Assembly: GCA_024276355.1 (NCBI GenBank)
Contig: JAJRXJ010000315.1
Span: 1-56,745, forward strand
Length of the DNA stretch: 56,745 bases
Direction of reading: 5' to 3'
Source of the DNA: Actinomycetes bacterium
Lineage (GTDB): Bacteria > Actinomycetota > Acidimicrobiia > Acidimicrobiales > Aldehydirespiratoraceae
Shown here one piece after another: positions 8,502 to 17,057 of the stretch (position 1 is the first letter of the stretch; each line of letters opens with the position of its first letter). The notes under the pieces are model-generated. The model did not search any database, had not been told where the DNA came from, and saw only the letters and a list, made by a program, of their open reading frames with translations. The position numbers and the translations under genes were made by a program.

Positions 8502-10766
8502 GTGCGTGGAATAGTCAGACTCCTGCGCCTGGCCGCTGTGATAGCGGGTGGAGCGCTCGCGACTGTGGTGTCGCTGGCCGCGCTCGCACCCAGGGTAGGC
8601 GAGATCTTCACGGCGAATGTTTCCACTTCCGCCGAGGTCAATCTCGATCAGCTGGCACTTCGTTCCATCGTCTACGACGCCAACGGTGACCAGTTCGATG
8701 TTCTCTACGACGTCGAGAACCGTGCACTGGTGAAACTGCCGGACATCAGCCACGAGCTGATCACGTCGGTGGTCACCGTGGAGGATGCCGGTTTCTGGCA
8801 GCACAACGGGGTCGATGCGGCTGCCATCGCGCGGGCACTGGTGCGAAACGTCTCCGCCGGCGGAATCCAGCAGGGCGGGTCGACCATCACACAGCAGCTG
8901 ATCAAGAACGGGGTGGTGGGCAATGCCCGCAACCTCGACCGCAAGGTCCCTGAGGCCGCTCTGGCGATCCGTCTCGAACGTCAGTTGACAAAGCAGGAAA
9001 TCCTCGAGGCCTACCTCAACACGGTGTACTTCGGCGGCGGTACCTACGGGGTGAGAGCGGCGGCGGAGGTCTATTTCGGCGTTGAGCCGAGCGAACTCGA
9101 CTGGGGTCAGTCGGCCTTGCTGGCCAGCCTCATCTCCAATCCGGTGCAATACGACCCGACCAGATTCCCCGACGTGGCCCGCGAGCGGCGTCGTATCGCG
9201 CTGAAGCTGCTGCTGAACGCCGGAGACATCACCCAGGCCCAATTCGACAGATACAACGATTCGGATGTGCCATCCACCAGGAGAGTGGCCGTCCAGTGGC
9301 AGCCCTCCAATTACTTCATCGAGGAGGTGCGCAGTCAGCTTCTGGCCGACAAGCGACTGGGCGATACCAAGGCCGAGCGGGAAGAGGCGGTGTTCGGGGG
9401 TGGGTTGCGCGTGTTCACCACCTACGACCCGGTCGCCCAGGCACAGATCGAAAAGGCAATCGCCGACAACCTGCCCGACGACCCGCGTTTCTTCACGGCG
9501 GCCAGTGCGAGTGTGGAGCCGGGAACCGGGGCGGTCCGGGCCCTGGTCGGTGGACCAGGATTCGATCTGTTCAAGTACGACATTGCCACTCACCCGAATG
9601 GGCGTCCGACCGGTTCCGCCTTCAAGCCGTTCGTCTTGGCGGCCGCGATGGAGAAGGGGTTTGTTCCCGCCGACCAGGTGAGCGGACTCAGCCCGTGCGA
9701 GTTCGACAACCCCGGCGGCGACCCTGATCCATACGAGGCCTCCAACTTCGGTGGCGGCAAGGGTGCGTTCCAGGCGATCTACTCCCAAACTCTCGCATCA
9801 TCCAACTGTGCGTATCTTCGATTGGGTCAGATAGTGGGACTGTCCAATGTTGCCGACACCGCCCGAGCGCTCGGGATAAAGGCCGACATGTCCGAACTGC
9901 CCATGTCCATGCCGCTCGGCCCCCTCGAGATCACCCCACTCGAAATGGCCACGGCCTACGCAACCTTCGCCAACGACGGCGTCCATGTCGATCCGATCTT
10001 CATAACCCGGGTCGAAGATCGTTCCGGGAATGTTCTGTTCGAAAACGTTCCCCACCCCACCCGTGCCATCTCAACCCAGTCGGCGAGGCTGGTGACCAAT
10101 GTGTTGGCCGCCAACGTGAGGGGCGGAACCGGCACCAGGGCCCGGCTCGAATCGCAGCCGGCCGCCGGTAAGACCGGAACCGCACAGGACTTCGGCGACG
10201 CGTGGTTTGTGGGATTCACCCCCCGTCTGGCCACCGCGATCTGGATGGGCAACCCCGACGCCAGGGTGCCGATGCGACGAGTGGCAGGGGTCGGAAATGT
10301 CACCGGAGGTTCAATCCCGGCGCGAATCTGGGGCGCGTTCAACAACGCCTACCACGCGAACCGGCCCGTCATCGAGTTCAACAAGCCCGAGCCGACTCGC
10401 GCCGGAGTGATCCTGCGCACCGACTCCGACAACGTGAAGTACAAGGAGACGGCGAAGAGTCTCTGCGGCGACCCGGAGGCCGAGGTGGACACCGACGGTG
10501 ACGGTGTCGCCGACACTTGCGTCGACCCGCAGTTCGAGTTCGACCCGAACATCGGCATATGCCCGACATTGCTCGAGCCTGTCGATGAGGACGGCGACGG
10601 CAAGACCGATGGCTGTGTTCCGCCCACCACGACCACCACGACAACGACTACGGTCCCGGACGGTACCACTCCAACGACCACCGGCGGCGGTACAACAACA
10701 ACGACGACCACCACGCCACCATCCACCGGCACCACAATCCCCCCGCCGCCCACGACCGTGCCATGA
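8502..10766 (+). CDS. Class A penicillin-binding protein (PBP1a/PonA type)
   Basis: Bifunctional peptidoglycan synthase of about 754 aa. An N-terminal TM is followed by a GT51 glycosyltransferase domain (TVEDAGFWQHNGVD, GGSTITQQLIKN, EAYLNTVYFGGGTYGV) and a transpeptidase domain with SxxK (SAFK), SxN (SSN) and KTG (GKTGTAQD). The C-terminus has two DxDGDG loops each followed by Cys (DTDGDGVADTC, DEDGDGKTDGC) and ends in a Thr/Pro-rich tail. GTG 8502 is chosen because it puts the TM right at the N-terminus and has TACGGT 8 bases upstream; the track start at 8406 overlaps the divergent gene. It is active outside the membrane in wall elongation or repair. Confidence 0.93.
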   Translation: MRGIVRLLRLAAVIAGGALATVVSLAALAPRVGEIFTANVSTSAEVNLDQLALRSIVYDANGDQFDVLYDVENRALVKLPDISHELITSVVTVEDAGFWQHNGVDAAAIARALVRNVSAGGIQQGGSTITQQLIKNGVVGNARNLDRKVPEAALAIRLERQLTKQEILEAYLNTVYFGGGTYGVRAAAEVYFGVEPSELDWGQSALLASLISNPVQYDPTRFPDVARERRRIALKLLLNAGDITQAQFDRYNDSDVPSTRRVAVQWQPSNYFIEEVRSQLLADKRLGDTKAEREEAVFGGGLRVFTTYDPVAQAQIEKAIADNLPDDPRFFTAASASVEPGTGAVRALVGGPGFDLFKYDIATHPNGRPTGSAFKPFVLAAAMEKGFVPADQVSGLSPCEFDNPGGDPDPYEASNFGGGKGAFQAIYSQTLASSNCAYLRLGQIVGLSNVADTARALGIKADMSELPMSMPLGPLEITPLEMATAYATFANDGVHVDPIFITRVEDRSGNVLFENVPHPTRAISTQSARLVTNVLAANVRGGTGTRARLESQPAAGKTGTAQDFGDAWFVGFTPRLATAIWMGNPDARVPMRRVAGVGNVTGGSIPARIWGAFNNAYHANRPVIEFNKPEPTRAGVILRTDSDNVKYKETAKSLCGDPEAEVDTDGDGVADTCVDPQFEFDPNIGICPTLLEPVDEDGDGKTDGCVPPTTTTTTTTTVPDGTTPTTTGGGTTTTTTTTPPSTGTTIPPPPTTVP

Positions 10767-10805
10767 TCCGACCAGCGACGCCCCTTACCACGTGAGATCC
10801 AAACC

Positions 10806-11516
10806 ATGAGCCTCGAGCGCCTACTCCAGATCCAATCGATCGACGTTGAGATCAAACAGCTTCGTCATCGAAAGAAGACTCTTGAGCAGCGTGATCTACT
10901 GGCCGACGCACACACCGAGCGAGCATCGAAGCAGGAGGCCATCGACGAGGTGGCGGCCCGACGTGTGGAGGCCGCCAGCCGTCAGCGCCGACTGGAGGAC
11001 GAAGCCCAGACCGTCGCCGACAAGGCCGCCGCCGATGAGAAGCGTCTCTACAGCGGTGAGGTTGGGGGAATGAAGGATCTTCAGGCCCTCCAGAACGAGA
11101 TCGCCCATCTGAAGCAGCGTCAGGAATCGATCGAAGACGACGAGCTCGAAGCCATGGAGCAGGCCGAGGCGCTCCGTGCCGAGGTCGAGAAGATGGAGGC
11201 CGCGTGCGCCGATCTCGACCATCGCATCGATGTCCTGTCCCGCGAGATCTCCGAGGCCGAGCACGACATCGACGCCAAGTTGTCGGCACTCGAGGTCCAG
11301 CGTGAAGAGATGGTCCCCGAAGTCTCCCCGTCGATGTTGGCCGAGTACGAACAGCTGCGACCCACGTTCGGATCAGCGACGGTGGTGAGATTCGACGGCA
11401 AGAATTGTGTGGGCTGTCCGTCGATGATGCCCTCGATGGAGGTCGACCGTCTCAAACATGCGGAGTCCGGCACTTTGGAGCACTGCTCCGAGTGCGGTCG
11501 TATGGTCGTCAACTGA
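10806..11516 (+). CDS. C4-type zinc-ribbon, coiled-coil protein (zf-RING_7 family)
   Basis: 236 aa: a long coiled coil (about residues 1-170, heptads rich in Glu/Arg/Ala) followed by a C-terminal zinc ribbon with CVGC and CSEC pairs. Family knowledge: these proteins are widespread in actinobacteria (the Rv2229c type) and often sit near Nif3-like and RNase H/phosphatase genes. The histidine phosphatase two genes downstream fits that neighbourhood. Molecular function is not established. ATG 10806 opens the conserved SLERLLQIQSIDVEI start; no strong SD is visible. Confidence 0.88.
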   Translation: MSLERLLQIQSIDVEIKQLRHRKKTLEQRDLLADAHTERASKQEAIDEVAARRVEAASRQRRLEDEAQTVADKAAADEKRLYSGEVGGMKDLQALQNEIAHLKQRQESIEDDELEAMEQAEALRAEVEKMEAACADLDHRIDVLSREISEAEHDIDAKLSALEVQREEMVPEVSPSMLAEYEQLRPTFGSATVVRFDGKNCVGCPSMMPSMEVDRLKHAESGTLEHCSECGRMVVN

Positions 11517-11547
11517 ATCTCGTCGACCCGGCATCGGAGTTGTGGAA

Positions 11548-12036
11548 ATGTTCTTCTGGTTCCTGGCGTCCGCGGTGCTGATGGTGTTCTTCGTGTTCGA
11601 CAGCCCCGCGGCCGATTATCGATTTGTGGCCCTTGGCGGTGTGTTGCCGTTGATCGAGGATCTCACCGGCAGGCCCCTCGTTCTCCACACGCTTGTGGGC
11701 CCGGTGGCGTTGATGGCTTTGATCATGCTGGCCACCCGCGGGCGTCGAATCCTCCGGCGTCAACTACTCGGGCTTCCCATCGGCTCCTTCGTGTTCTTGC
11801 TGGTTGCCGGCATTTGGGCTCGAACTTCGTTGTTCTGGTGGCCGATGGCCGGCTTCGACGCGATAGCCACCGGCCCGCTTCCGGAGTTCGATAGGCCGTT
11901 CGTGCTGCTGGTCCTCTTGGAGAGCGTGGGAGTGGCCGGGCTGCTATGGCTGGCCATTCGGGTCCGTCTGGCCGATGAGGGGAACGCTTCGAGACTTCTT
12001 CAAACCGGACGGTTGCCCAGGAACCCCGCTCCATGA
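11548..12036 (+). CDS. Hypothetical integral membrane protein, 162 aa
   Basis: ATG 11548 follows GGAG with 8-nt spacing; the earlier track start overlaps the zinc-ribbon gene. Four hydrophobic segments are visible: MFFWFLASAVLMVFFVF, LVGPVALMALIMLA, LPIGSFVFLLVAGIW and PFVLLVLLESVGVAGLLWLAI. An acidic/aromatic loop (RTSLFWWPMAGFDAIATG) lies between the third and fourth. No family recognised. It lies between the zinc-ribbon and histidine phosphatase genes and is probably co-transcribed with both. Confidence 0.75.
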   Translation: MFFWFLASAVLMVFFVFDSPAADYRFVALGGVLPLIEDLTGRPLVLHTLVGPVALMALIMLATRGRRILRRQLLGLPIGSFVFLLVAGIWARTSLFWWPMAGFDAIATGPLPEFDRPFVLLVLLESVGVAGLLWLAIRVRLADEGNASRLLQTGRLPRNPAP

Positions 12037-12058
12037 GGCCAGCGGCCACCATCGCACC

Positions 12059-12652
12059 ATGCTGACCATCGTCAGGCACGGCCGGACTCTTGCCAATGCG
12101 TCCGGTGAGCTTCTGGGGCGACGCGACCCGCCCCTGGATGATCTCGGCAGGGTCCAGGCTCTCAAGATCGGCGAGGCGCTACACGACGTCGAGAGGATCA
12201 TTTCGAGCCCCTTGACACGATGCATCGAGACGGCCCAGGCCATTCGCGACTGTGGACACAACGATGTGGGGATCGAAGTCGACGAGCGCTTCATCGAGAT
12301 CGATTACGGAACTCTGGAGGGCGCTCTCGTCGGCGACGTCCCGGCCGAGACCTGGGCGCGGTGGCGATCGGACCCGAGTTGGTCCCCAGGCGGGGCCGAA
12401 AGCCTCGACGACGTTTCAATCCGGGTTGCCGATGCCCTTGATTCCCTGCGGGATTCGCGGACGGCCGACCGTTCCGTGGTGATCGTGAGCCACGTGTCGC
12501 CGATCAAGGCGGCGATCGGATGGGCGCTGGGTATGGGGCCCGACATTGCGTGGAGGTGCCACGTCGCCCAGGCGTCGATTCATCGAATCATCATCGAGGG
12601 TGATTTGCCCAGGCTGCTCGAATTCAATCAGACATCACACCTGTCGGGCTGA
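12059..12652 (+). CDS. Histidine phosphatase family protein (phosphoglycerate mutase-like)
   Basis: 197 aa. The phosphorylated-histidine motif VRHGRTLAN is at the N-terminus; the second catalytic His appears in VVIVSHVSPIKAAIGWAL, and LTRCIETAQAI gives the conserved Arg region. ETDYGTLEG-like EIDYGTLEG follows. Related mycobacterial proteins of this neighbourhood are fused to RNase HI; here no RNase H domain is present. The substrate could be a sugar phosphate or a cobalamin/nucleotide intermediate. ATG 12059 sits at the conserved LTIVRHG start, with CACCAT six bases upstream. Confidence 0.88.
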   Translation: MLTIVRHGRTLANASGELLGRRDPPLDDLGRVQALKIGEALHDVERIISSPLTRCIETAQAIRDCGHNDVGIEVDERFIEIDYGTLEGALVGDVPAETWARWRSDPSWSPGGAESLDDVSIRVADALDSLRDSRTADRSVVIVSHVSPIKAAIGWALGMGPDIAWRCHVAQASIHRIIIEGDLPRLLEFNQTSHLSG

Positions 12653-12658
12653 TGCCGT

Positions 12659-12850
12659 TCAGTCCGATGTTCCAGCCGAGACCGTCTCGACCACTCGCAG
12701 TTCGAGTTCTCCGGATTGGTGGAGCCTCACCTGGAGTCGGTTGTCACGAAGCACTGCGGCCATGCCGGCACGCCGAGATGCGGCCGGCGTCAGGTCACGC
12801 GTTCTGAGCATCTCCTCGGGGGAGATTCTCTTGGAGTTGAGGTCGTACAT
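12659..12850 (-). CDS. Small hypothetical protein, 63 aa
   Basis: From ATG 12850, preceded by an AGGACAGG stretch that can act as ribosome binding site, the protein opens MYDLNSKRISPEEMLRTRD and is basic, soluble and cysteine-free. Its codon pattern and balanced composition look like a real gene. It is convergent with the phosphatase, leaving only six bases. No family recognised. The track's GTG/ATG start at 12877 would add nine residues. Confidence 0.5.
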   Translation of the reverse strand: MYDLNSKRISPEEMLRTRDLTPAASRRAGMAAVLRDNRLQVRLHQSGELELRVVETVSAGTSD

Positions 12851-13180
12851 GGGCCTGTCCTTGTCCTGGTCGACCACGTCTCGATCGTCCGGTTGGGCGG
12901 TCGATGTTCATCCAACGTCGCCTTGGGCACGACTCTGAAGCTGATCCGATCGACCGACCCACGTTCAGAGGGCCACCGGCCCTGAGCCTGCTGTGGCGTG
13001 GTGGTCCGCTTGGATCGGCCGCCGGGGACCGGAGTCACATTCGACTTCCCGAAAGCACCATCCGGAAACGCCGCCGATTGGATTTCCCGAGGTGGGCGTG
13101 GGGGTCGTGTTGCGCCTAGAGTTCCAGTGTGGTTGGGCTTGACGAGGTGTCGATCCCAAGATCTATCGGCGGAGGTTTCC
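12851..13180. other. 330-bp intergenic region between divergent small ORF and HTH gene
   Basis: No convincing gene on either strand; tracked ORFs here are Arg/Pro-rich shadows. Near the right edge is a candidate promoter, TTGACG, 17 bases, TCTATC, ending just before the GGAGG of the HTH gene, and a TAGAGT further left. The rest shows no repeat or strong hairpin to my reading. Confidence 0.4.
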
Positions 13181-13456
13181 ATGGCGAAGAGGGCTCATGA
13201 ACAGTGTCTCGACGAGGCGGAATACGGGGCGATGATGAGAGAGACGCAGGCAAGAATTCTCGATCGTCTCGAGACAGCGAGAGCTGCGTCGCGGATCTCC
13301 CAGCGACGACTGGCGGGGGTCATCGGGGTGAACCGTGAGGCGATGCGCGACCGACTGTCCGGACGCACGCAGGTGAAGGCCCATGAGCTGGCCGCGTTGG
13401 CCGCATTCCTCCAGGTCGACATCAGCGAGTTTTTCGCCATCGGCGCCGACCACTGA
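13181..13456 (+). CDS. XRE-like helix-turn-helix protein, 91 aa
   Basis: ATG 13181 has GGAGG with 5-nt spacing; the track's 152-aa version adds an unlikely Arg/Pro-rich leader. A Cro/C1-type HTH is visible at about residues 38-80 (ASRISQRRLAGVIGVNREAMRDRLSG, then VKAHELAALAAFLQVDISEFF). It is probably a DNA-binding regulator. Its stop overlaps the ArfB-like gene start as TGATG, so the two are translationally coupled. Targets cannot be seen. Confidence 0.8.
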   Translation: MAKRAHEQCLDEAEYGAMMRETQARILDRLETARAASRISQRRLAGVIGVNREAMRDRLSGRTQVKAHELAALAAFLQVDISEFFAIGADH

Positions 13457-13851
13457 TGAATTCCGGTTGGGTGGTGCCCGACGACGAGGTCGAGGTCCAC
13501 TTCGTCGCATCGGGTGGCCCGGGCGGGCAACATGCCAACAGGTCCAACACCAAGGTCGATGCCGTGTTTCGGCCGGCGGAGTCGGAGACCATGCCGGATC
13601 ACCTTCGTGAACGGGTTCTGGCCAAGCTCGGTCCGGTGGTGAGGGTTGCGGTCGACGATGAGCGGTCCCAGTACCGCAACCGGGTGTTGGCGGTTGAGAG
13701 AATCCGGGAGAAGGTTCGTGTGGCGGGGGTCGTTGAGCGCAAACGACGCCCGACGAAACCCACACGGGGAAGTCAGAGGCGGCGAGTCGACGGGAAGAAG
13801 CGCCGGGGCCAGACCAAGAGACTGCGCCGCAGACCGACCGCCGACGACTGA
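13456..13851 (+). CDS. arfB: Peptidyl-tRNA hydrolase domain protein, ArfB-like ribosome rescue factor
   Basis: 131 aa with the release-factor catalytic motif in SGGPGGQHANRSNTKVD (GGQ at about residues 24-26), followed by a short body and a Lys/Arg-rich C-terminal tail (RRRVDGKKRRGQTKRLRRR). Family knowledge: ArfB/YaeJ hydrolyses peptidyl-tRNA on ribosomes stalled without a stop codon, the basic tail entering the mRNA channel. ATG 13456 overlaps the HTH gene stop. It could also be a related ICT1-like factor, but length and tail fit ArfB. Confidence 0.88.
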   Translation: MNSGWVVPDDEVEVHFVASGGPGGQHANRSNTKVDAVFRPAESETMPDHLRERVLAKLGPVVRVAVDDERSQYRNRVLAVERIREKVRVAGVVERKRRPTKPTRGSQRRRVDGKKRRGQTKRLRRRPTADD

Positions 13852-13879
13852 GCTTTCCGCTGGCGAGGGTGGTGGCGAG

Positions 13880-14210
<331 letters not shown>

Positions 14211-14225
<15 letters not shown>

Positions 14226-14618
14226 CCCGCCACCGCTGTCAAGTGTGCCGCGTCTGGCCCCGAACCACGCACCGATCACACCGATTGATGCCGCCAACAG
14301 CGCGTTGAAGACGAGCGCACCGATCGAGATGCCCCGGCCATCAGCCAGCCGCCGTGCGATTCCGAAGGTCTGGAGAATCGCGAAGGCGAGGAAGGTGGCG
14401 GCGGCACCGTGGACGAACGCCGTCGACGGTTGCTGTCTTCCGGCCAGTGCGCCACCGAGCAGGTATCCGGTGATTATCAGGAGATACAGGGCCAGGACCC
14501 ACAAGGACGTGTCGGACGAGTCATCGATCGAGGCACGGATGATCGCCGCCGGGCCGGTGAGGAGAAGCGTCATCATCGCGCCGGCGGTGACCACGCTGAG
14601 GTCGAGTTGGGAGATCAT
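14211..14618 (-). CDS. Hypothetical membrane protein, 135 aa
   Basis: ATG 14618 follows GGAG and opens MISQLDLSVVTAGAMMTLL; the longer track start crosses the Fur palindrome and the fur start. Four hydrophobic segments are visible (VTAGAMMTLLLTGPAAII, LWVLALYLLIITGYLLGGAL, AFVHGAAATFLAFAILQTFGIA and IGALVFNALLAASIGVIGAWFGA). No family recognised. Its stop lies inside the 5' end of RNase P RNA, so this promoter might also feed rnpB. Confidence 0.75.
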
Positions 14619-14696
14619 GGGTATCGATGCTCCGAGACGATGGGGTCGTGGCAGTGATTGGTTGCTGAGGCTAGCGGTGCCGACAAAAGCCGCGAT

Positions 14697-14730
14697 AATT
14701 CCAACAATCATTGTTGGAATTGGGTATGGT
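14697..14730 (+). promoter_or_regulatory. Perfect 25-bp palindrome plus -10 element of the Fur-family gene
   Basis: AATTCCAACAAT, one C, ATTGTTGGAATT: 12-bp arms are perfectly complementary (14697-14721). The core AACAATCATTGTT resembles Fur/PerR/Zur boxes with the shared AATnATT centre. A TATGGT -10-like hexamer (14725-14730) lies next to it, six bases before the GTG start, so a bound repressor would cover the -35/-10 region. Autoregulation is inferred. Confidence 0.8.
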
Positions 14731-14736
14731 GTCCGG

Positions 14737-15219
14737 GTGCGCAGCCCGGAGACCTTGGCCCAAAGATTCAGAGAATCCGACCTGAAGGTCACCAGTCAGC
14801 GAGTGGCCGTGTTCGAGGCCCTCGGGACCATGCCCGGTCACCGAACTGCCGAACAGATTCACCGGGCAGTCATTGAGACGGTACCCAACATGTCGCTGCG
14901 CACCGTCTACCAGATCCTTCGTGAGCTGGTCGACCTGGGCGAGCTCCAGATGTTGGAGCTCGGAACCGGCGCCATCCAGTACGACCACAATTTGTCCCCC
15001 CACCATCACCTCGTGTGCAACGAGTGTGGAGCGGTGGTCGACATCCCATCCCATCTGGCCATGGTGAGCCATGAAGCCGTGGCCGATCTCGGAGTCACGG
15101 TTTCGTCGACAGAACTGGTCATGCGAGGCACGTGCCGAGCATGTTGCGACACCGGCCAGGATTCGAACAAGTCAAGATCCCAACAAACCAAGCAACAAAT
15201 AGGAGACCCCCATGCCTGA
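14737..15219 (+). CDS. Fur-family metalloregulator, PerR-like
   Basis: 160 aa. N-terminal winged helix (SDLKVTSQRVAVFEALGTMPGHRTAEQIH, SLRTVYQILREL) and C-terminal dimer domain with the metal region YDHNLSPHHHLVCNECGAVVD and CRACC. The two CxxC pairs should hold structural zinc. Asp in YD and in VVD match the positions that PerR uses for Fe/Mn sensing, where Fur usually has Glu at the second. GTG 14737 is the first in-frame start after the palindrome; the track's 14200 start is a readthrough of other sequence. The gene overlaps rubrerythrin by 8 bp, suggesting a peroxide or metal response. Confidence 0.9.
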   Translation: MRSPETLAQRFRESDLKVTSQRVAVFEALGTMPGHRTAEQIHRAVIETVPNMSLRTVYQILRELVDLGELQMLELGTGAIQYDHNLSPHHHLVCNECGAVVDIPSHLAMVSHEAVADLGVTVSSTELVMRGTCRACCDTGQDSNKSRSQQTKQQIGDPHA

Positions 15220-15631
15220 ACTGGCTGGTTCACAGACCCTCGAAAACCTCAAGGCCGCGTTCGCAGGCGAGAGCCAGGCCAACCGCCGCTACCTCTACTT
15301 CGCCCAGAAGGCCGACATCGAGGGCTACCCCGACACCGCCGCGCTGTTCCGCTCGGTCGCCGAAGGCGAGACCGGACACGCCCACGGACACCTCGACTAC
15401 ATCGCCGAGGTCGGCGATCCGGCCACCGGTGAGCCGATCGGCGACACCGAGGACAACCTCAAGGCATCGATAGCCGGTGAGACCTACGAATACACCGAGA
15501 TGTACCCGGGCATGGCGAAGACCGCCCGCGAAGAGGGCTTCGACGAAGTCGCCGAGTGGATGGAAACCCTGGCCAAGGCCGAGAAGAGCCACGCCGGCCG
15601 CTTTGGTCTCGGGCTCGAGAACCTGAGCTGA
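15212..15631 (+). CDS. Rubrerythrin, diiron domain only
   Basis: 139 aa four-helix diiron protein with the paired motifs [44 protein letters not shown] and [11 protein letters not shown], giving the Glu/His ligands. The C-terminal rubredoxin domain of classical rubrerythrin is absent. Family role: peroxide reduction and oxidative-stress protection, with electrons from a separate donor. ATG 15212 has AGGAG with 6-nt spacing. A strong hairpin follows the gene before the iron-sulfur protein gene. Confidence 0.93.
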   Translation: MPELAGSQTLENLKAAFAGESQANRRYLYFAQKADIEGYPDTAALFRSVAEGETGHAHGHLDYIAEVGDPATGEPIGDTEDNLKASIAGETYEYTEMYPGMAKTAREEGFDEVAEWMETLAKAEKSHAGRFGLGLENLS

Positions 15632-15642
15632 ACGTCCCGCCT

Positions 15643-15675
15643 TGCCCTGCCGCCCCCACCGCGGGCGGCAGGGCA
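15643..15675 (+). terminator. 13-bp perfect hairpin after rubrerythrin
   Basis: TGCCCTGCCGCCC and GGGCGGCAGGGCA pair perfectly around the 7-nt loop CCACCGC. It begins 12 bases after the rubrerythrin stop and no U-tract follows. It may be a partial terminator or an RNA-stabilising 3' structure that sets rubrerythrin above the two downstream genes. Confidence 0.6.
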
Positions 15676-15719
15676 GGCCAGTCGAGTCTGAATCCGGCCG
15701 CCACATACAGGAGATCGAA

Positions 15720-17057
15720 GTGACCACGACCTACGACCCGTTCGACGCGGCCTATTTCGTCGAGTCCGACCTTCGTGAGGAGATGACACGGGTTTTCGAC
15801 CTGTGTCATGGATGCCGGCTCTGTTTCAAGTTCTGCGGGTCATTCCCCACGATGGTCGCGTTCATCGACGAACACGAAGATCAGGACGCCGCCCGACTCA
15901 CCAGCGACCAGCAGGATCAGGTGGTCGATGAGTGTTTCAACTGCAAGCTCTGCTACGTCAACTGCCCCTACACGCCCAACCTCCACGAGTGGAACCTCGA
16001 TTTTCCAAGGTTGATGTTGCGTGCCGAGCAGGTGTTGCATCGCGAACGAAAGCAGCCGTTGCGCCACAAGCTCGCCGACAAGGCCCTGGCCAACACCGAC
16101 CTCGTCGGTCGGGTCAACACCGCGATGGCGCCCGTTGTCAACAAGGCCATCTCCACCCCCGACAGCCGGGTTCGTCGTCTGATCGAGAAGACCGTCGGCA
16201 TCTCTTCTCAGCGTGTGCTGCCACCCTACGCCCGCCAGCGTTTCTCCACATGGTTCAAGAAACACGCGCCGCGTCTCGGTCGCGACCGGCAGGCCACGGC
16301 GGTTCTCTTTCCAACCTGCATCGTCGAATACCAGGACACCGCGGTGGGCCACGACATGGTCAAGGTCTACGAACGCAACGGCATCAGTTGCGATCTGCCT
16401 CCCGGGGAGGTCTGTTGCGGCGCGCCGTATCTTCATCATGGCGACGTCGAGACTTTTCGTGAACACGCGCGCAAGAACATCAAGGTGATTTCCGAGGCCC
16501 TCCACTCCGCCGACAGCGCCGCCGGTTCCGGTGATCCCGACGCGGTGGTGGTGGTTCCCCAGCCAACCTGCGCATACGTTCTCAAGTACGACTACGCCGA
16601 CTACGTGGGCGGTGACGACGCTGAGTTCGTGGCCTCGCGCACCCGCGATGCCGCGGAGTACCTGGTGGAGATTCGCAAAACCGACGGACTCGAGCTCGAC
16701 GAGGAATTCCCGGGCGAGGTACCGACCAGCATCACCTATCACGCTCCCTGCCACCTGAGAGCCCAGAACATGGGCCTCAAGAGTCGCGATCTCATGAAGC
16801 TCACAGGTGCCAAGATCAAGGTTGTCGCCGAATGCTCCGGCATCGACGGAACCTGGGGGCTCAAGGAACGCAACTTCGACATGGCCCGAGGAGTGGCCAA
16901 GAAGATGGCCAAGGCCATCGACTCTGCCGACAGCGAGATCGTGGCCGGCGACTGCAACCTGGCCAATGGTGGCATCGTGCTCGAGACCGGCCGAACACCG
17001 CTACACCCGCTGCAGGTTCTGGCCAGAGCCTACGGAATACCCGAGGAGAGATCGTGA
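15720..17057 (+). CDS. CCG-domain iron-sulfur protein (GlpC / heterodisulfide reductase subunit-like)
   Basis: 445 aa. Two 4Fe-4S motifs lie near the N-terminus ([11 protein letters not shown] and [15 protein letters not shown]), followed by two CCG-type cysteine-rich modules ([10 protein letters not shown] with [25 protein letters not shown] with [10 protein letters not shown] and CSGIDGTWG). Family members pass electrons between quinones, flavoproteins or thiols. GTG 15720 has CAGGAG with 6-nt spacing. In many bacteria this gene type sits with rubrerythrin and DUF3501, as here, so it may supply electrons to the rubrerythrin; that is inference. Confidence 0.88.
   Translation: MTTTYDPFDAAYFVESDLREEMTRVFDLCHGCRLCFKFCGSFPTMVAFIDEHEDQDAARLTSDQQDQVVDECFNCKLCYVNCPYTPNLHEWNLDFPRLMLRAEQVLHRERKQPLRHKLADKALANTDLVGRVNTAMAPVVNKAISTPDSRVRRLIEKTVGISSQRVLPPYARQRFSTWFKKHAPRLGRDRQATAVLFPTCIVEYQDTAVGHDMVKVYERNGISCDLPPGEVCCGAPYLHHGDVETFREHARKNIKVISEALHSADSAAGSGDPDAVVVVPQPTCAYVLKYDYADYVGGDDAEFVASRTRDAAEYLVEIRKTDGLELDEEFPGEVPTSITYHAPCHLRAQNMGLKSRDLMKLTGAKIKVVAECSGIDGTWGLKERNFDMARGVAKKMAKAIDSADSEIVAGDCNLANGGIVLETGRTPLHPLQVLARAYGIPEERS

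Noticed and set aside
8265-9788. 507-aa ORF antisense to the class A PBP
   Set aside because: Mirror of a GC-rich coding strand; no recognisable domain and the sense strand has all PBP motifs.
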